Part shown: positions 33,280 through 45,642 of the stretch, piece after piece
How the letters are laid out: each line of letters opens with the position of its first letter
Position numbering within the stretch: position 1 is the first letter of the stretch
Assembly: GCF_002288925.2 (NCBI RefSeq)
Contig: NW_022098050.1
Location: 5,099,882-5,163,881, forward strand
Length of the DNA: 64,000 nt
From: Delphinapterus leucas
Lineage: Eukaryota; Chordata; Mammalia; Artiodactyla; Monodontidae
Direction: 5' to 3'
The notes under the pieces: model-generated
Seen by the model: only the letters and a program-made list of their open reading frames with translations
Databases searched by the model: none
What the model was told of the DNA's origin: nothing
Position numbers and translations under genes: made by a program

Positions 33280-33640
33280 TGCTTTAAGCCCTGGTCTGGC
33301 CATTTCCGTCCTGCCAGGGCTCCGGTCTTAGTGGGGTCCCTGGCCTTTGGCCGAGGATGCTTCCTCTGCTTTTCCACTGTCCGTTTAGCTTCACAACATA
33401 CACACCTGGTCCTTGGGCTCCTGACATGTCTGCTCGTTTCTGCCCTCATAGCCATTTATACAGCTCCGGCTCCCACGTGCGACGGGGCCATGGCACATGA
33501 GCAATAACTCCAATGCCACAAGGGCACGCGAGTCATTTTTCTGCAGCTAGCGTTGTCTGTTTGGAGCTACGGAAGACCTCCCTCCTGCCTGGTGGTGACA
33601 CAGGCCCTGTTTAGTTATGTGTGGGCTCTGGACTTCTTTT
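33280..33640. other. unique sequence, nothing recognised
   Basis: Repeat-free, with no exon or motif that I can support. Confidence 0.4.
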
Positions 33641-33644
33641 TTTT

Positions 33645-34110
33645 CTTCCTCATTTTCATGTTTCCTTGATTTCAGCGCGAGAGTTATAAATGTGCCCTCA
33701 GAGGCTCTGCTGAGGACAAACAGAGAGTGACCCGAGGGATCCCTTCCTGTCTCTCTCAGAAGATTCACTTTCTCTGCCCAGGTAATGACCGCCTCCCCCC
33801 CACCCCAGCCCACCCCAGCTTCCTCTCAGCCTTCGTATATTTAGTGCACGTTGCCCTGGATAGAGTTTAATTAGGCACCAATGCACCCAGGGGCAAGGAC
33901 CCAGGACCCCTCTTGGGCTGAGCAAATGGGGCCCAGCCCAGGTACAGGAGCCTGCAGCCAGCCTCCCCCCTGGCTGGTAAGTGATGGGCTGCCAGCAGGT
34001 AGAGGAGGCTGTCCATTCTCAGCTAATGATCGCCTTAGGCGGCGAGCTGCAGGGTGCGACCAGGGACAATTGTATGGACCAGTTTAACAGGGCTGAGGGG
34101 GGAGGAATGG
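33645..34110. promoter_or_regulatory. repeat-free candidate regulatory region
   Basis: This is the first part of the repeat-poor right half. It has homeodomain-type cores (gatagagtttaattaggcacc near 33860) and ctaatgatcgccttaggcgg near 34024, with no repeat and no domain-bearing frame. The look fits a conserved element; conservation is not shown here. Confidence 0.35.
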
Positions 34111-34126
34111 CAGAAGGAAAGCTCGG

Positions 34127-34173
34127 TGCGTGTGTGTGCTTGCGTGTGTGTGCGTGTGCGTGTGCGTGTGTGT
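34127..34173. repeat. (GT)n/(GC) alternating microsatellite
   Basis: Alternating purine-pyrimidine of gtgtgc units covers about 47 bases. It could adopt Z-DNA. Peptides read through it are artefacts. Confidence 0.9.
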
Positions 34174-34239
34174 CCTGGTCTCTTTTCTCTCTCCTCCCCG
34201 CTGCCTTTCCCTCGTTCTTACTCTCGCTTTCGGTTTTCT

Positions 34240-35270
34240 GTTCTGTTTCTAGCCCACGCGAGTTGAAATTAGAAAGGTCTCTGCATTCATTTATCTGTTT
34301 TAATAAAGACAGCATTTTTAAGCAGCGTATTTGCAGCAATCGAGTGCTGAACTAAACACCAAGTCAACTAAACGTGTTAGGGGGAAATGAAAAGTCAGTT
34401 TACAAGAAACATATAATGAATACGTTCTCTGACTTTCCCTAAGCCTTTGTCTGGCTGAGGACAAGACAGAGGGACCATAATCAACTTTAAGAAAATGAAA
34501 GATGGTACTGAGGCAAAAGGAGAACAAAAACGTTTGGAGTAGGAAACGGTCCTCGAGAGGGGATTCTTGAGTTAATAATAAATGTTTTAAAAAATGAATC
34601 TTTCCTTGCCTTATTTTTAGTCAACAGCCATTTTCTCCTTCTAACTACAGAGGCTCCAGAAGGCGCTAGTTTGTACTGTACCTGCTCACAGTCACTGAAG
34701 CTGAGACCTGGAGGCGGTAGGGGGAAGGTGGTACAAGGCACCGGCGGAGACGCATGGGACCTTCCAGAGGCTGATATACCCAGGATAATGGAAATTACTG
34801 TTGCACAACAGCAGAATCCTCACGTGGCCTGACTTCCAATAAACTGTTCCCCTCCTCACCCCTTGGAGAAAGTGAAATGAGACATTAGACTTTCAATAAT
34901 CTCATATGGTGATGATCAATCAAAACCCAGAGGAGAAGTCCAATTTACAGAAACTGTATCTGCTTCACCGGGCGGCTGAAACCAGGGAGCTGATAAAAAC
35001 ACTGTGCTCGCCTTTGATGTGTGAAGTTGCCCCGGAATGACAAATGCCAAAAAAAAAAAAAAACCCAAACACTGCCCGTACACATGGGGGCTTTTCAAAG
35101 GGAGAGGGTGCTCGGGAGAGGCCCATGCCGCTGCAGATCACTGTAGCGAAGCACATGTACAGGCCACATAAAAACGATTTATTTTTATTATCTTTTGGCT
35201 ATTTTAAGTTGGCCTTTCCATCTTTCCTGTTTGTATTATCGCAAATGAAGTTTATTTGCTGAATTAACTT
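34240..35270. promoter_or_regulatory. AT-rich repeat-free block, candidate conserved elements
   Basis: About 1 kb is free of interspersed repeats, apart from an A-run at 35048-35063. It has several TAAT/ATTA and GAT-type patches (ttcaataatctcatatgg near 34890, gatgatcaatcaaaac near 34911; caaatgaagtttatttgctg near 35240). No exon is recognised. Repeat depletion is the main reason to flag it. Confidence 0.4.
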
Positions 35271-35690
35271 TTAATGGATCCCCTACTTTATTCTTCAAAG
35301 TTGGCTTCCAGGACTTGGGCCTTTTTAGTCCGGACCCCTCTCGCCTTTGTGACCAGCTCTCACCCCTCACCCCCATTCCAATCCTGGAGGTGAAGGGCTC
35401 TGCCTCTGTTAACTCCTTGCCTGCTGGTGTCTTTTCTCTGTAGCTACTAATCACCTCCTTTTGATCATTGCCAAGTTCTCAGGTTGAAGGAAGGAGAAAG
35501 GACCTCTTGACCATACTGGCTGGCTTTCCACATGAGCCTGAAAATGTCGACAAATTTGAAACATCTGCCGGTCTGCTTTGGTCTGATTGCTAAAATATGC
35601 CGACCCCAAGCCCCCTCCCCCCCGCCCCTTTTAATCTGTTTCATATTCACAAATTAAGCATTTAGTCTGGGTAATAAATCAGGGCGGTTT
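35270..35690. other. unique sequence, nothing recognised
   Basis: AT-richer linker up to the next CpG island, with a C-run at about 35611-35630. Confidence 0.4.
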
Positions 35691-38600
35691 ACGAGGCTCA
35701 CACGAGACAAACAAGCGAGTAGGGCGCAACACAAGCCCCTGGAAGCTGCGTGCGCGGAGCTGCCAGGAGTCGGGAGCTCCACGCGCTCGAACGCGGAGAG
35801 CAGCCCTGGCGCGCCCTGACATGCCGCCAGCACCCACACTTTGGCTGGTCCCCGAGCGGGCGGAGCGGACGGGTGCAGAGCAGCAGCCCCAGCCTGGGCC
35901 CACACCCTCCAACCTTCCGCGCGAACCCGCGGCGCCCGGCCCGCCCCAGCTCTGGGCAACTCGGCGCCCCCGCCCCGCCAGGGAGGGGCCACTGGCAAAG
36001 GCGACAGCCTCAGCCGGCACACACCCTGTGGTGGGCCCATTAAGCCTCTCCCAGCCGAGAAGCCCAGAAAGCTGGATGCCCCTCCCCCACCTCTTCCATC
36101 CGGCTGGGCTCAGCCTTAAAGATCCCAGGCCCGCAGTCGCAAGCAGTACGAAGGATCCCCCTCCACATCCACGAGTGACCTCCACTGAGCCTGGGATCGA
36201 GGCACCGCCACCTCCCCCCCCCGCCCCAATCTCCCCGCGTTGCCTCCTCCCAGGTTTTGGTCCCAGCAGCCACAAAGCTACTTTCCGATTTAAAGGGGGG
36301 GGGGGGGGGGGGCGCAGGGGAAGGGCTCTCCTTTAGAGTGCATCAAGGCTTAAGAGAGGCATGGGGAGGGGAGCAAAGGCACAGACGGGGCTCAGGGCCC
36401 CGCTGCAGAGACCCCCGTCCGGGCTTTAGCGACCACCCAAACTCAGGGGGCTTCAACCTGTGCGTTTCCCGCCCTCCCCTGTGCATCAGGGAGAAGCAGA
36501 CCTGGACCAGGGGTCTCGGACCAGTCCCAGCCTAGAACCTCGGGAGACCCTGAAGGGGAGAGTGGCTCCAGGTCACCTCGTCCGAGCCTCCGTCGCCGTG
36601 CCATGCTCAAGTTCCCTATCGATTGGCGTTCTCAAACACTATCGTGGGACGCGGCGGCAGAGAACGGAGGGCGGGAAATCGGGAAGCCGGAACCTGCAGC
36701 CCACCCCGGACCAGGGCGGGGGGTGGGGAGGAATAGGAACAATTCCCCCATCTCACAACACAGTACACGCATCGCCCTTCCTCTCTTCTCCCAGTACACA
36801 TTCCGACTGCGAAAGCCATTACCGCCGGCGCGCGAGAGACTTTTTAAATATTTACAGCCCGCTCTCCGCACGGTAGCCTGATCCATCTTGTGGGCGCGGA
36901 GGCGGGGCGCGGGGCTCAGCTCCGGGGGAGGTGCGGAGCTGGGGCGGGGGGCTCCAGCCGCCTCCCCCCGCGGCCCGCGGGTCCGCCCGGAGCTCCCCAC
37001 CTTGTCCTCCCCACCAGGTGGGGAGGGGGCCGGAGACTGCGCGCAGCGCGCCCGGGGCCCTGCCAGGGCCTGAGCAGGCGGGGGGCAGCGTCCGGGAGGA
37101 GGGAGGGCCGGGAGGCTGATTTAAAGGTTCTCACCGGGAAGCGAGCGAGGCACAGACCTGAGAGCCGCCGCGCGGTGAAATCCGAGGAGCTCTCTTGGCG
37201 AGGAGGGGCTGTCAGAGGCCATTTATCTCTCGCCAGAGTGGAGGCTCGGCTCCCACACCGCCCGCGAGTAACAATGGCAGCGATCAGCAGCTCTGCACGC
37301 GCTTCAGTGCATGAATGGATTGCGGAAGATGCCTGAGCTCCTCTCGGCTCAGGCGGCTCTCGGAGCGCCCCCTCCCCGCCCGCCGCCCCCGCCCCGCCGG
37401 CCTCCTCCGGCCGGAGAACGCGCGGTGCGCCTCTGGGTTCGCGAGTCCGGTCACTCTCACCCCGACCCCCCGCCGCCCTTCCCCCTGCCGCCGTTCCCAG
37501 GGCCCTGGCACCTTGCCACCGCGAGTCATTAGGGGCTGAAACTTGACACAAGCCTTCCAGACGCAGACACCCCCGCCAGCCCCCTTCCCCCTTCGCTCCC
37601 CTCGCGGCAAGTTTACTTTCAAGGAGTTGGACGGTGTTTCCGCCTCAGAGACCGGCCGCGCACGGGTCCCAGGGGGCGGGGGCGGGCTCGGAAGGGTGTC
37701 TTCACCTGTCCCGGGGCCTAGGGTGTTCGCAGGCCCCCGGCTGGCCCCCAGCCCCAGCGTCCAAGGCCCGCGCCCCCTCCTCCTCCCTTTGTGGCGGCTA
37801 ATCCACCGAGAGTCCCTGCGATCCGCACAGGCACACGCAGTTCGGGCACCGCCACCCGGACCCACACGTCCGGCCAACTTTCGGGTCAGCGGCACAGCCG
37901 TGTACTCAAATTCTCAGAGGCTTACAGTCTCGAGAGTTCGCAGAACGCCACAGACGGCGCGAGGTCGGCCGCAGAAGTGGTTCCCTTTAACTCTGCAAAG
38001 TAGGTCTCATAAAAGTCCCCCTCCAGTTGCTGCCTAGGGCTGGGAGCAACGAGGAGCGCAGTGAGGGATACTCCGAGCCCTCTTGGGTTTGCTTTCGGGG
38101 AGCTAAACCAGAACCTCGGCATGTTTCAGTCCCGGAGGTCGCCGAGCCCCGGACGCTGCAGCCTGGGGCGGGGGAGGGGGCGCCAGGGGTGCGCACTCGC
38201 AGCGATCCGAGGGCAGTGCCAAGTAGCCCGCGAGAAGAGGCCGAGCTGAGCCTGGGTTGAGGGAAGGCGGTCACACACGTGCGCAAAGAGCGAGGCAGCG
38301 TAAAAGCTGAGACGCACTCGGGGAGGCAGAGCGCGACCGGCCGACCCAGGAGACTGGCGAGGGCAGGCGAGAAGTTGGCCGCGAAACAAAGCGGGAGGAG
38401 AGAGCCAGGGACGCTCAGCCGCAGACCCGGAAACGCAGGCAGCAGCAGATGCCCGAGCCCCGACGCGGAGGCGTGCGCAGCCAGGCCCTGCCTGGCGTCC
38501 CCCGGTTTGCGCGCCCAGGGAAGCCGACGCGGACTCCCGGCAGGGCCTACTGCCAGAGCTGGTCTCTGTTGGGCCTGGGCTGGCTCGGCGAGTCAGCTTG

Positions 38601-39130
38601 GACCTTCCCAGCAGATGGTGGGGTCCACGGAGTTGGCTTAAATGATAGGTACCCCTCTGGTCCCCGCCCCTCCCTGACCCCCGGACAAAGGTATGGGTTT
38701 GAGGAGCTCCGCACTTTCTCAAGGCAAGAGTGCAGCCCTCGAGTCTCCACCCTGGGGTGGGGGGCGGCTCTGGCAACTGTTTATCTGACTTGGAGGCGCT
38801 GGGAGGCCGCCACCCTCGACAGAATTGACATTCCAGCTTCCCGATCGCAAGACCCCTACGGCAAAGCCCACGCCCTGACTTTCCAACAATCGGGAATCAA
38901 GACTGGACTTCCCGCAAGGAGGAACAGCGTCATGTGAGAAGAGACCCCCAGCCTCAAGTTCTCCGCCGCTCCTTCCCACCCCCACCCCCCACTGGGCCAG
39001 CAGCGCCCCCTACTCACTGATCCTCCCCACTTCTCCCCACGCTGGCTCCGCAACCCGGGGCAGCAAGCCGCGGAGCGCGCCTCTCCTCCTCGAATGAAGC
39101 TGAGCGCTTTCCCGCGGCTGTTGGCTTGGC
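35690..39130. promoter_or_regulatory. CpG island complex D (about 3.4 kb)
   Basis: CpG is dense over 35690-36060, 36590-37480, 37600-37960 and 38060-38560, with thinner patches between. GC boxes and a strongly placed ATG at 37274 (acaatgg) open a frame of only 20 residues. The longest frames are low-complexity and overlap on both strands. The lower-GC span at 36790-36890 (gactttttaaatatttacagc) is a TATA-like AT pocket. It is a likely promoter or Polycomb-type island, but no gene can be assigned. Confidence 0.75.
36295..36312. repeat. run of 18 G
   Basis: A homopolymer G run between two island parts. It is a quadruplex-prone tract, and its length is prone to sequencing error. Confidence 0.9.
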
Positions 39131-39156
39131 GGCACACTGGCTGTACCCACCCCCAC

Positions 39157-39205
<49 letters not shown>
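39157..39205. repeat. (CG)4(CA)21 dinucleotide tract
   Basis: CGCGCGCG leads directly into about 21 CA units. The alternating purine-pyrimidine pattern favours Z-DNA, and it sits at the edge of CpG island complex D. C/V and H/T peptides read here are artefacts. Confidence 0.95.
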
Positions 39206-39208
<3 letters not shown>

Positions 39209-39209
39209 T

Positions 39210-39480
39210 CGTTCTCGCCCTTCCTGTCTCCCTGCTGGGCGTCCTCGAAACCTAACTGCACAGCCTGAGTGCAGAGCCCCGGCAGAGTGGGGAGCCCGGG
39301 AGACCAAGCGGAGGTGGCCAGAGGAGAGGAGGAGAGGGCCCGTAACAGGGGAGGGGGCGCACGCCTGAGAGAAAAGAAGCCAGCCCGGAGCCACAGCCTG
39401 GAGGACAAGGGGAGCATAAAGGGAAAGCAAGCACTAATCCCTCAGCCAGCCTATGTGGGGCCTGACGGTTTACAAAAGCC
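39210..39480. other. unique GC-rich sequence
   Basis: Purine-rich text (39310-39420) with no repeat family or exon. Confidence 0.35.
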
Positions 39481-39484
39481 TTTT

Positions 39485-39680
39485 CCCTGAATATTATCTC
39501 CTTTGCACCGGCCTCACCACCGGGCTATGAGGGAGGTAGAGCAGATAGCGTTACCCCCACTGGCAGAGGAGAGAGATGGGGCCCAGAGGGGTTAAGAGAG
39601 GTCTGCACCAAGGTCTCAGAGCTAAGAGTGGTGGAGGAGGCCCCAGGCCTGGGGTTTCCTGCTCCCAAGTTCACTTTCCT
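39485..39680 (-). repeat. MIR SINE
   Basis: The order is gaatattatctcctttgc, gggctatgagggaggtag, gaggagagagatggggcccag and ggttaagagaggtctgc. It is quite worn. Confidence 0.7.
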
Positions 39681-39684
39681 GTTC

Positions 39685-42155
39685 AATAGCTCTGTGTGTG
39701 TGTGTCTGGGTGAATATCTGTGTGGAGGGGAAGGGGGATGGCCAGACGGGAATGAACAGTCCAGTTAGGGAAGTCCAGGAAGGAAGGACACAGCCTCACA
39801 CCTCTTCCTCTACTCAGGTCTCACCCAACAGCCTCCGTCCGCTCTTTCCATAGCAGCCTGCGAGCTGGCCCCCAACCCACCTGCCCAGGGGTGAGCTGTC
39901 GGTGCCTGGCCATGCCTTCAGCAGTGGCTATTCCAGAGGTCTTGTATCTTTGGGAGGCCCCGCTCTGCTTGTCTGCTCAGCTCTCCTCTCTGCCTGTCAT
40001 CCCCACCCCCAGCCTCGGCTGCAGGATGCCTCGCGTCCAACTGTGGTTTCCGGGCAATAAAACAACTATTAAAGTCTCAGGCACGGCTGGTGATTTGCAT
40101 CATATCCTCTCGTGCATGGATTCAATATTTAATACACAATATTGAATACGGATATTAAAAATCAATAGCTGGGGATCCCTGGGGAGGCGGCACAGTGCGA
40201 TCCTGCTTCGGGAACACAACCAGCTCCTCTAGAGAGACAGGAACGGCAAGTTCAGCCAAGCTGAGCCCAGAGCCAGGGGAAGTGAGGAGTAGCGGGTGCC
40301 TCTCAGCTCCCTGATATGCTGAACTGTGCCATTCCTAAGTCACGCTAAAGGGAGGCCAAAGGAATGAAGTGCTCCCAGGCTTTACTAGCTGGGGTGTGGG
40401 ATGGGGTAGGATTTATTTCCAAGCAAGCTACCAGGTGGATGGAGCCGCCCTTTTTGCTGCCATTTGCACTTCAGTTTGGTTCAGGTCTGAGTCCTGCAGG
40501 CAAGCACTCAACACTTCCCACCATAATGGCTCCTTCCCAGGGCCTCATGACATCCATCACCGATAGGCCCCATGGGGAGCTCTTGGCATAAGCTTTCAGG
40601 GAGATGGACTGGGAATTCCAATGGCTCAGAATATTCTTTGCACAGTAAAAGAACTGTGAATTAGGCTCGGAGTCACAGGGTCTTCTGAGGCACCACCAGC
40701 CTTCAAGACAGAAACCCTCGGCCATGTGACCTGCTGAAGGGCCTGGTGATGGCTGGCTGGTGACAGAGAAGGGGACGATGACGAGAAGGAGGCTGGGACA
40801 CTGAAGTACTCCTGCTACAGAACAAGAATCCAGATTGTCTGTTAAACAGCCAGGAGAAGAGCGAGCTCCCGGGACGCACAATTATCTTTTCAGGCCTGAA
40901 GAGGAACACAAATTACTTTCTTCTTTATCAAAACACAGAAATACACTTTCCTCTACACAGAAACAAGGTTCTCGCACACTGATAGCGAAGGGGTGAAGAA
41001 GAATAAACATCTTTGAAAGGATTCCTTTTTTTCTACTACAGAAAGAGAAGAGAAACTAACAGTGGGAGACACACTTAGGTTATCTGATTGGAAGGGCCTG
41101 GAGGTTTATAGATGCCAAAGAACTAGGTGAACTTGACCTATTGGAGTGTCATCCCAGACACTAACTTATAATATTAGTTTTATAGATTCCCTTTTTTTTT
41201 TTTACCATAGCTTAAATCAATATGGATCGAGTCAGAAATCTTGCTCTGGTTATAAATAGAAAGCACACCTCAGGAAAACCCCAAAGTGGCAATTTGGGTA
41301 AAAGTTAGAAGGGAAGGAAAGAGGTGTTAGAAAATGACAGTTAATGAGCCAGTGGCCTTGCCTCTTTGTTCCCTAACAGTTGTCAGAGAAGCCATCAAAG
41401 GGAGGGAACAGGGGGCCCTTCTCAGAACTGTCACAGAACTGTCCCCTTGGTGGTGGCTCACAGACCCAGCCCCCTGGGAGTTTGCCTGCCTGTATTTATG
41501 CGTTTCCGGGCTGGGGGGTGCAGTCACTTTTACAACACCGGGCCCCGGGCCTGTGAAACCCACTAGCAAAAGTTCTTTTCAGAGGAAGACCTTCTAAGGC
41601 GAATGTTGGATATAGAGCAACTGCCCCAGCATGGTCAGCAACGTCCTCCTGAGTCCTTCGGCACTACCAAACTCCCTGGCTCCTTCCCACCTTGGCCGTC
41701 GGGCCAGGCTCTGGGCCTCCTTCAGACCCATGCAGACCTGACAGTTTGCACCTAGCAGGGTCATGTGACTAGGGTATGAGACAGCTGGCCAAGGGAGAAG
41801 GGAGGCTCAGCTGGGGGGACCCAAGGGCCCAGGAGGGCCTCCTGGCACAAGCTCAGAGCTGATTCGCTTTGGAGGAGGTAGGCAGCCCCGGTGGGCCTCC
41901 CCACCACCCCGCCCTTCTGAACGTTTTCCTGGAACCAACCAAAACTGCTGGTGGAGTTGTTCCTGAAGCCTCTCCGGGACTCTCACTACCTCCTGGTTCA
42001 AGACAGCAAGGACGATGGCTCTCTGCCCATAGGATCCCCTGGATACTATTTGCATCCACCAAAACAAGGGGCTTGAGATTCTGGCGCGAAGCCTCACAGT
42101 TCGGATAAGACTCTACCTCCCTTCCCATGCCCCACACAAACACACCTCCGAACTG
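39685..42155. other. unique sequence between islands D and E
   Basis: Largely repeat-free and of middling GC; a T-run lies at 41190-41202. An AT-rich element sits at 40060-40170, described separately. Overlapping frames lack domains. No gene is seen. Confidence 0.4.
40060..40170. promoter_or_regulatory. AT-rich element with octamer and inverted repeat
   Basis: A perfect POU octamer ATTTGCAT lies at 40093-40100. About 20 bp later there is a perfect 10-bp inverted repeat, ATTCAATATT at 40120-40129 and AATATTGAAT at 40138-40147, around an 8-base spacer. More AT-rich text follows. It is unique and repeat-free, in the style of a homeodomain/POU enhancer core. Confidence 0.4.
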
Positions 42156-44772
42156 CTGGGGTGTACACCGAGCTTGAGGCCAGGGTCAGCGGAGGGACGG
42201 TCCCCACCACCAACAAGTTGCCGGCGGAGATAACAGCTGTGGGAGGGGGAGGGGAGCCGCAAGCAGCCACGACTGAACGGTTACGATCTAGAAAATTCAA
42301 CAAGAGGCCGCCGCGGTGGCGGCGGCGGCTCCAATTAGCTGAGCCAACTGGGAAGGCAGAGAGCGAGGCGGCGGCCCCGCCGATCGTGCCCGGGGCGAGC
42401 AGGCGGGCGGGAGCGCGGGGCCTCGGAGCTGCCCGGGCGGCCCTCGCCCGGCACCTCCCGCGGGCTCTCGGAGCGCGCCTGGTGTTTACACACTGTCCTT
42501 CCGACACGGGATCAAGTTTCAGCCCGCGCTGGAGGCGCCGGGGACCGGCCACAGGCCCGGGAGAGGGGAAGAACTGGAGCGGGATCTAAGGCAGCGCTGC
42601 GCGGACAAGAAGGCCTGGCGCGCGTGGGCACAGCTAGTGCAGCGGCTCCCCCGGCGGTGGGGCGAGGGGAAGTCCATCGGGCAGGGTGGGCAGGGGCAGG
42701 TGGGCCTGCGAAGAGCTATCCGGAGGGAGAAGCATCTCCGAGTCGCAAGAGTGGTGTGCTTTGCTCACTCTGGCCGGAGAACTAACCCCCGGCGAGGGGA
42801 AGGAGTGCCCAGAAGCCGGGCGCAAAGACTGCTCTGAGCGCCCCTTGCGAGCTCTTCACTCCTTCCCCCCAGTTCCTTTGATACACTACCGGATTCAGAC
42901 CATTGTTGGGGAGGAGGGGGGGGGAATGTCTGTGGGCTAGAAGAGGAATGCGCTATTGGAGACCTCGAGCTTCCCCGCGCGCCCGGGCCCCGGGGCTGCC
43001 GAGGCCTCGGGCCGAGTGCCGGAGGGCTCGCCGCCCCGCGCCTCCTCTGAGCTGGCAGCGCGCGGGTGCCCCACGCTGTCAGGAGGCGGCGGGTGAGCTT
43101 CCAGCAGCACAGGCACACTGTAAACAGCTGCGTGCGCCCCCCCCCCGGCCCCCCGCCCAGGCTGGGAACCTCACCCAAACACCCTGTCGCCTTCTCTCCG
43201 GCTCCCGGCAGAGGCTGGGGGGGGGAGGGGGGAGGCGCCGAGGGCGAGGCTTTTGTAGCCGAGCCCGGAGAAGGAGGGCCCCCACGCCACCCCCAGGCCA
43301 CCGGGGCCCGGGAGCGAGCGTTCTGAACCTGCAGGGGTGCGGGGTGCTGCGGGGAGGGGAAGGAGTCAGCGCCTGCCCCCTCCCCACTGAATGTCTGCTT
43401 TGTTCCGGAAAACAAGGGAAGCATTAGGCTGCTGCCCCCGGGGAAACACAAAACTTCTTTTTGAATCTCGGGAAGGGCGGTTGACTGCGCTACGGGGCTC
43501 CTGAGACAGACCGAGGAGGGGAAAAGCTGAGAGGGCGGGTGGAGACAGGGAGACTCCGGAGGGAGGACGACGGACGGGGGGGTGGGGGTGGTCAGCCGCT
43601 CAGGGTGACCGGGCGGGAGACCCGGGAACCCGACTCGGCGCGAAGGTGCCGCGCGAGTTCCAGCGAGCAGCCGGCCCGGCCAAGTGGCGCCGGCCCAGCC
43701 GGCGGCCGTGCCAGCTTCCTGCCCTGCCCAGGACCGCGGAGCAGTCGGGGACGCCGCCGCAGGCTGGCCCAGAATCGCAGAAGGACAGCGGGGATGGGGG
43801 GCGCAAAACTACAAGTAAACCCTGACTAGGACTTTCTGCACCACAGTTCCCCCCCCCCAGAGTGGGCCCGGACCCCGGGCCTGTGGGGCGTCGGCTCTGG
43901 GCTTTCAATCTTGGAGGAGGAAGGGGGCAAAGGCCCAGGGAGCTCCCCCGCGCGGGAGCTGGGGGACAGTCTGAGGTGTCTTTGGTCCCATTTGATGACC
44001 GCTAATCCGATCGGCTCCCAGGCCCGCTGTGCCGTTGCGAGGGGGCGGGTCACTTCTGCCCTGGCCGGTGCGTGCGGGCGAGGGAACGGAGCGAAAGCAG
44101 ACCTGGAGCTCTCGCTCTCCAGCTCCCTGTCCTCCCCCGACCGCCACCCCTCACTTCGCCCTTCCCGCACCTGAGGAAGGGGAGGACACCCAGGCTCTGC
44201 CCCACCCTCCGCGGGGCGCTCCCCTCCGCCTCGGAAGCTCAGAACGAGAGCGAGGGTTTTCCCCCTTTCCCCTGGGCTCGCTGGGTTTCCAACTTCCTCT
44301 AAACCTCCCTCCTCGTTCCGAAAAGCCCCGAGGAGGGGAGCGGAGAGGAAGCACGCAGCTAGTGTGCGAAATGAAGACCATGTGTGGGGACGGCGGCATC
44401 AGAGTGCAGCCGCCGCGGGGTGGGGGGTGGCGAAGGCCCCCGCGCGGCCGGAGGCTCGGGGCGGCAGCAGCCAGCGCCTCTGCTCGGCGTTGGGGACGCG
44501 GAGCCGCAGCGAGGAACAGCGAAGAGGCTGGGCCGGCCTCGTGGCGGGCAGCAGGGAGGGGGGTGCGGGGGCGGCCGCGCCGTGGGGGGCGGGGGGCGGG
44601 GACGCAGCCCAGGCTTCCTGGGCCGCAGCTGCGACCGAGGGCGCAAGAGCAGATCGTGCTCGGTGGCGGTGGCGGCGGCGGCTCGGGCCCGCCGCGCTCG
44701 CAGCTGAGAATCAACAAAGGGAGGCGGCGGGCAAGCGGGGGAGGGGCGCCGCCGAGCGTTCGCTGGCTGCTG

Positions 44773-44815
44773 TGGAATAATAAAAAATAATTAATAATGA
44801 TAATAAGAGAAAAAT
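44773..44815. promoter_or_regulatory. AT-only pocket inside CpG island complex E
   Basis: From ggaataataaaaaataatta to gataataagagaaaaatcc the sequence is almost without G or C, inside more than 2 kb of very GC-rich DNA. It is made of AAT-type units and TTAATTA-like cores, and contains GATAATAAG. It is a likely protein-binding or melting site rather than a repeat family. Confidence 0.4.
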
Positions 44816-44954
44816 CCCCGGGCTTTCATGGCTCTGGGTTTCCGTGTGGCTGCAGCGGGAAGCGCGCTGTCCTTGAGGCGGCCTCTCTCGCCTGGTCTGC
44901 CCGCCCCTCCCCCTCCCCTTCCCTCGCCCCCTCCCCTCCCCGGGAACCGGGAAG

Positions 44955-45030
44955 AGAAAGGTCTGCAGCTGACAAATATTATCCATTCTCCCCATCGATC
45001 GCGGAGTGTACAGATGTGAGCGCTTGATGT
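44955..45030. promoter_or_regulatory. candidate conserved core in island complex E
   Basis: The segment gtctgcagctgacaaatatt followed by ccattctccccatcgatcgc and a cagatgtg E-box stands out as complex, unbiased sequence among GC-rich low-complexity DNA. No repeat. Its complexity, not a measured conservation, is the ground for flagging it. Confidence 0.3.
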
Positions 45031-45642
45031 GCCCGCGGAGCGGCGGATCCTCCCTGCTCGCTCGCTCTCGCCCTGGCTCTGCTCGCCGCCCCCCTCCTCC
45101 CCCTTTGTTCTCCTCCCCTTTCCCTCTCTTTAAATAGATTTCAGGGCGCTGCCTGTTGGAGAGCAGCTGGCGATCTCTCCCGAGAGAGGGAGCGAGCGCA
45201 GCCCGAGGTGCCCTGTCACCAGCCTCCCCTCCCCCACCCTGCCTTCCCAGCGCGGTCCCACCCCCCACCCTTCTCCAGTTTCCAAAACAGAAAACACTGG
45301 GAACACCCACGTCCACTGCACAGCGAGTCTCTCGGAGCCTTTGGACCCCTCGCGTTGTCCCCGTGCTGTTCCCCGTGTCGGTGTCTGTGTGCGGGGGAGG
45401 GAGGGGGCGCACGGAGGGGACCCAGAGACGTGCCGGAAGGGCCGAGGGTCGGGATCTTTCCCCGGCAGCAGGAGGGACGCAGCCCCGGTCACGCTGAGAG
45501 GGGACAGTTTACCCATTAGGGAAAGTCGGCGGAGGCGGCCCTTTTATTCCTCTTTTGCAGATGGCAGATTAAGCCAGCAGCGTCCGGCCTCAAAAGGGCC
45601 GGCCGCTCGGCTAAGGGTTAACCCGTCGGCCGGTAATCGCGG

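Noticed and set aside
37274..37336. 20-codon frame with a good start context (MAAISSSARASVHEWIAEDA)
   Set aside because: Short enough to be chance in a CpG island; no family recognised. It could be an upstream frame if a transcript crosses it, but nothing shows that.
44029..44790. 253-codon plus-strand frame in CpG island E
   Set aside because: Glycine/arginine-rich translation of GC-rich DNA ending at an AT pocket; no domain.
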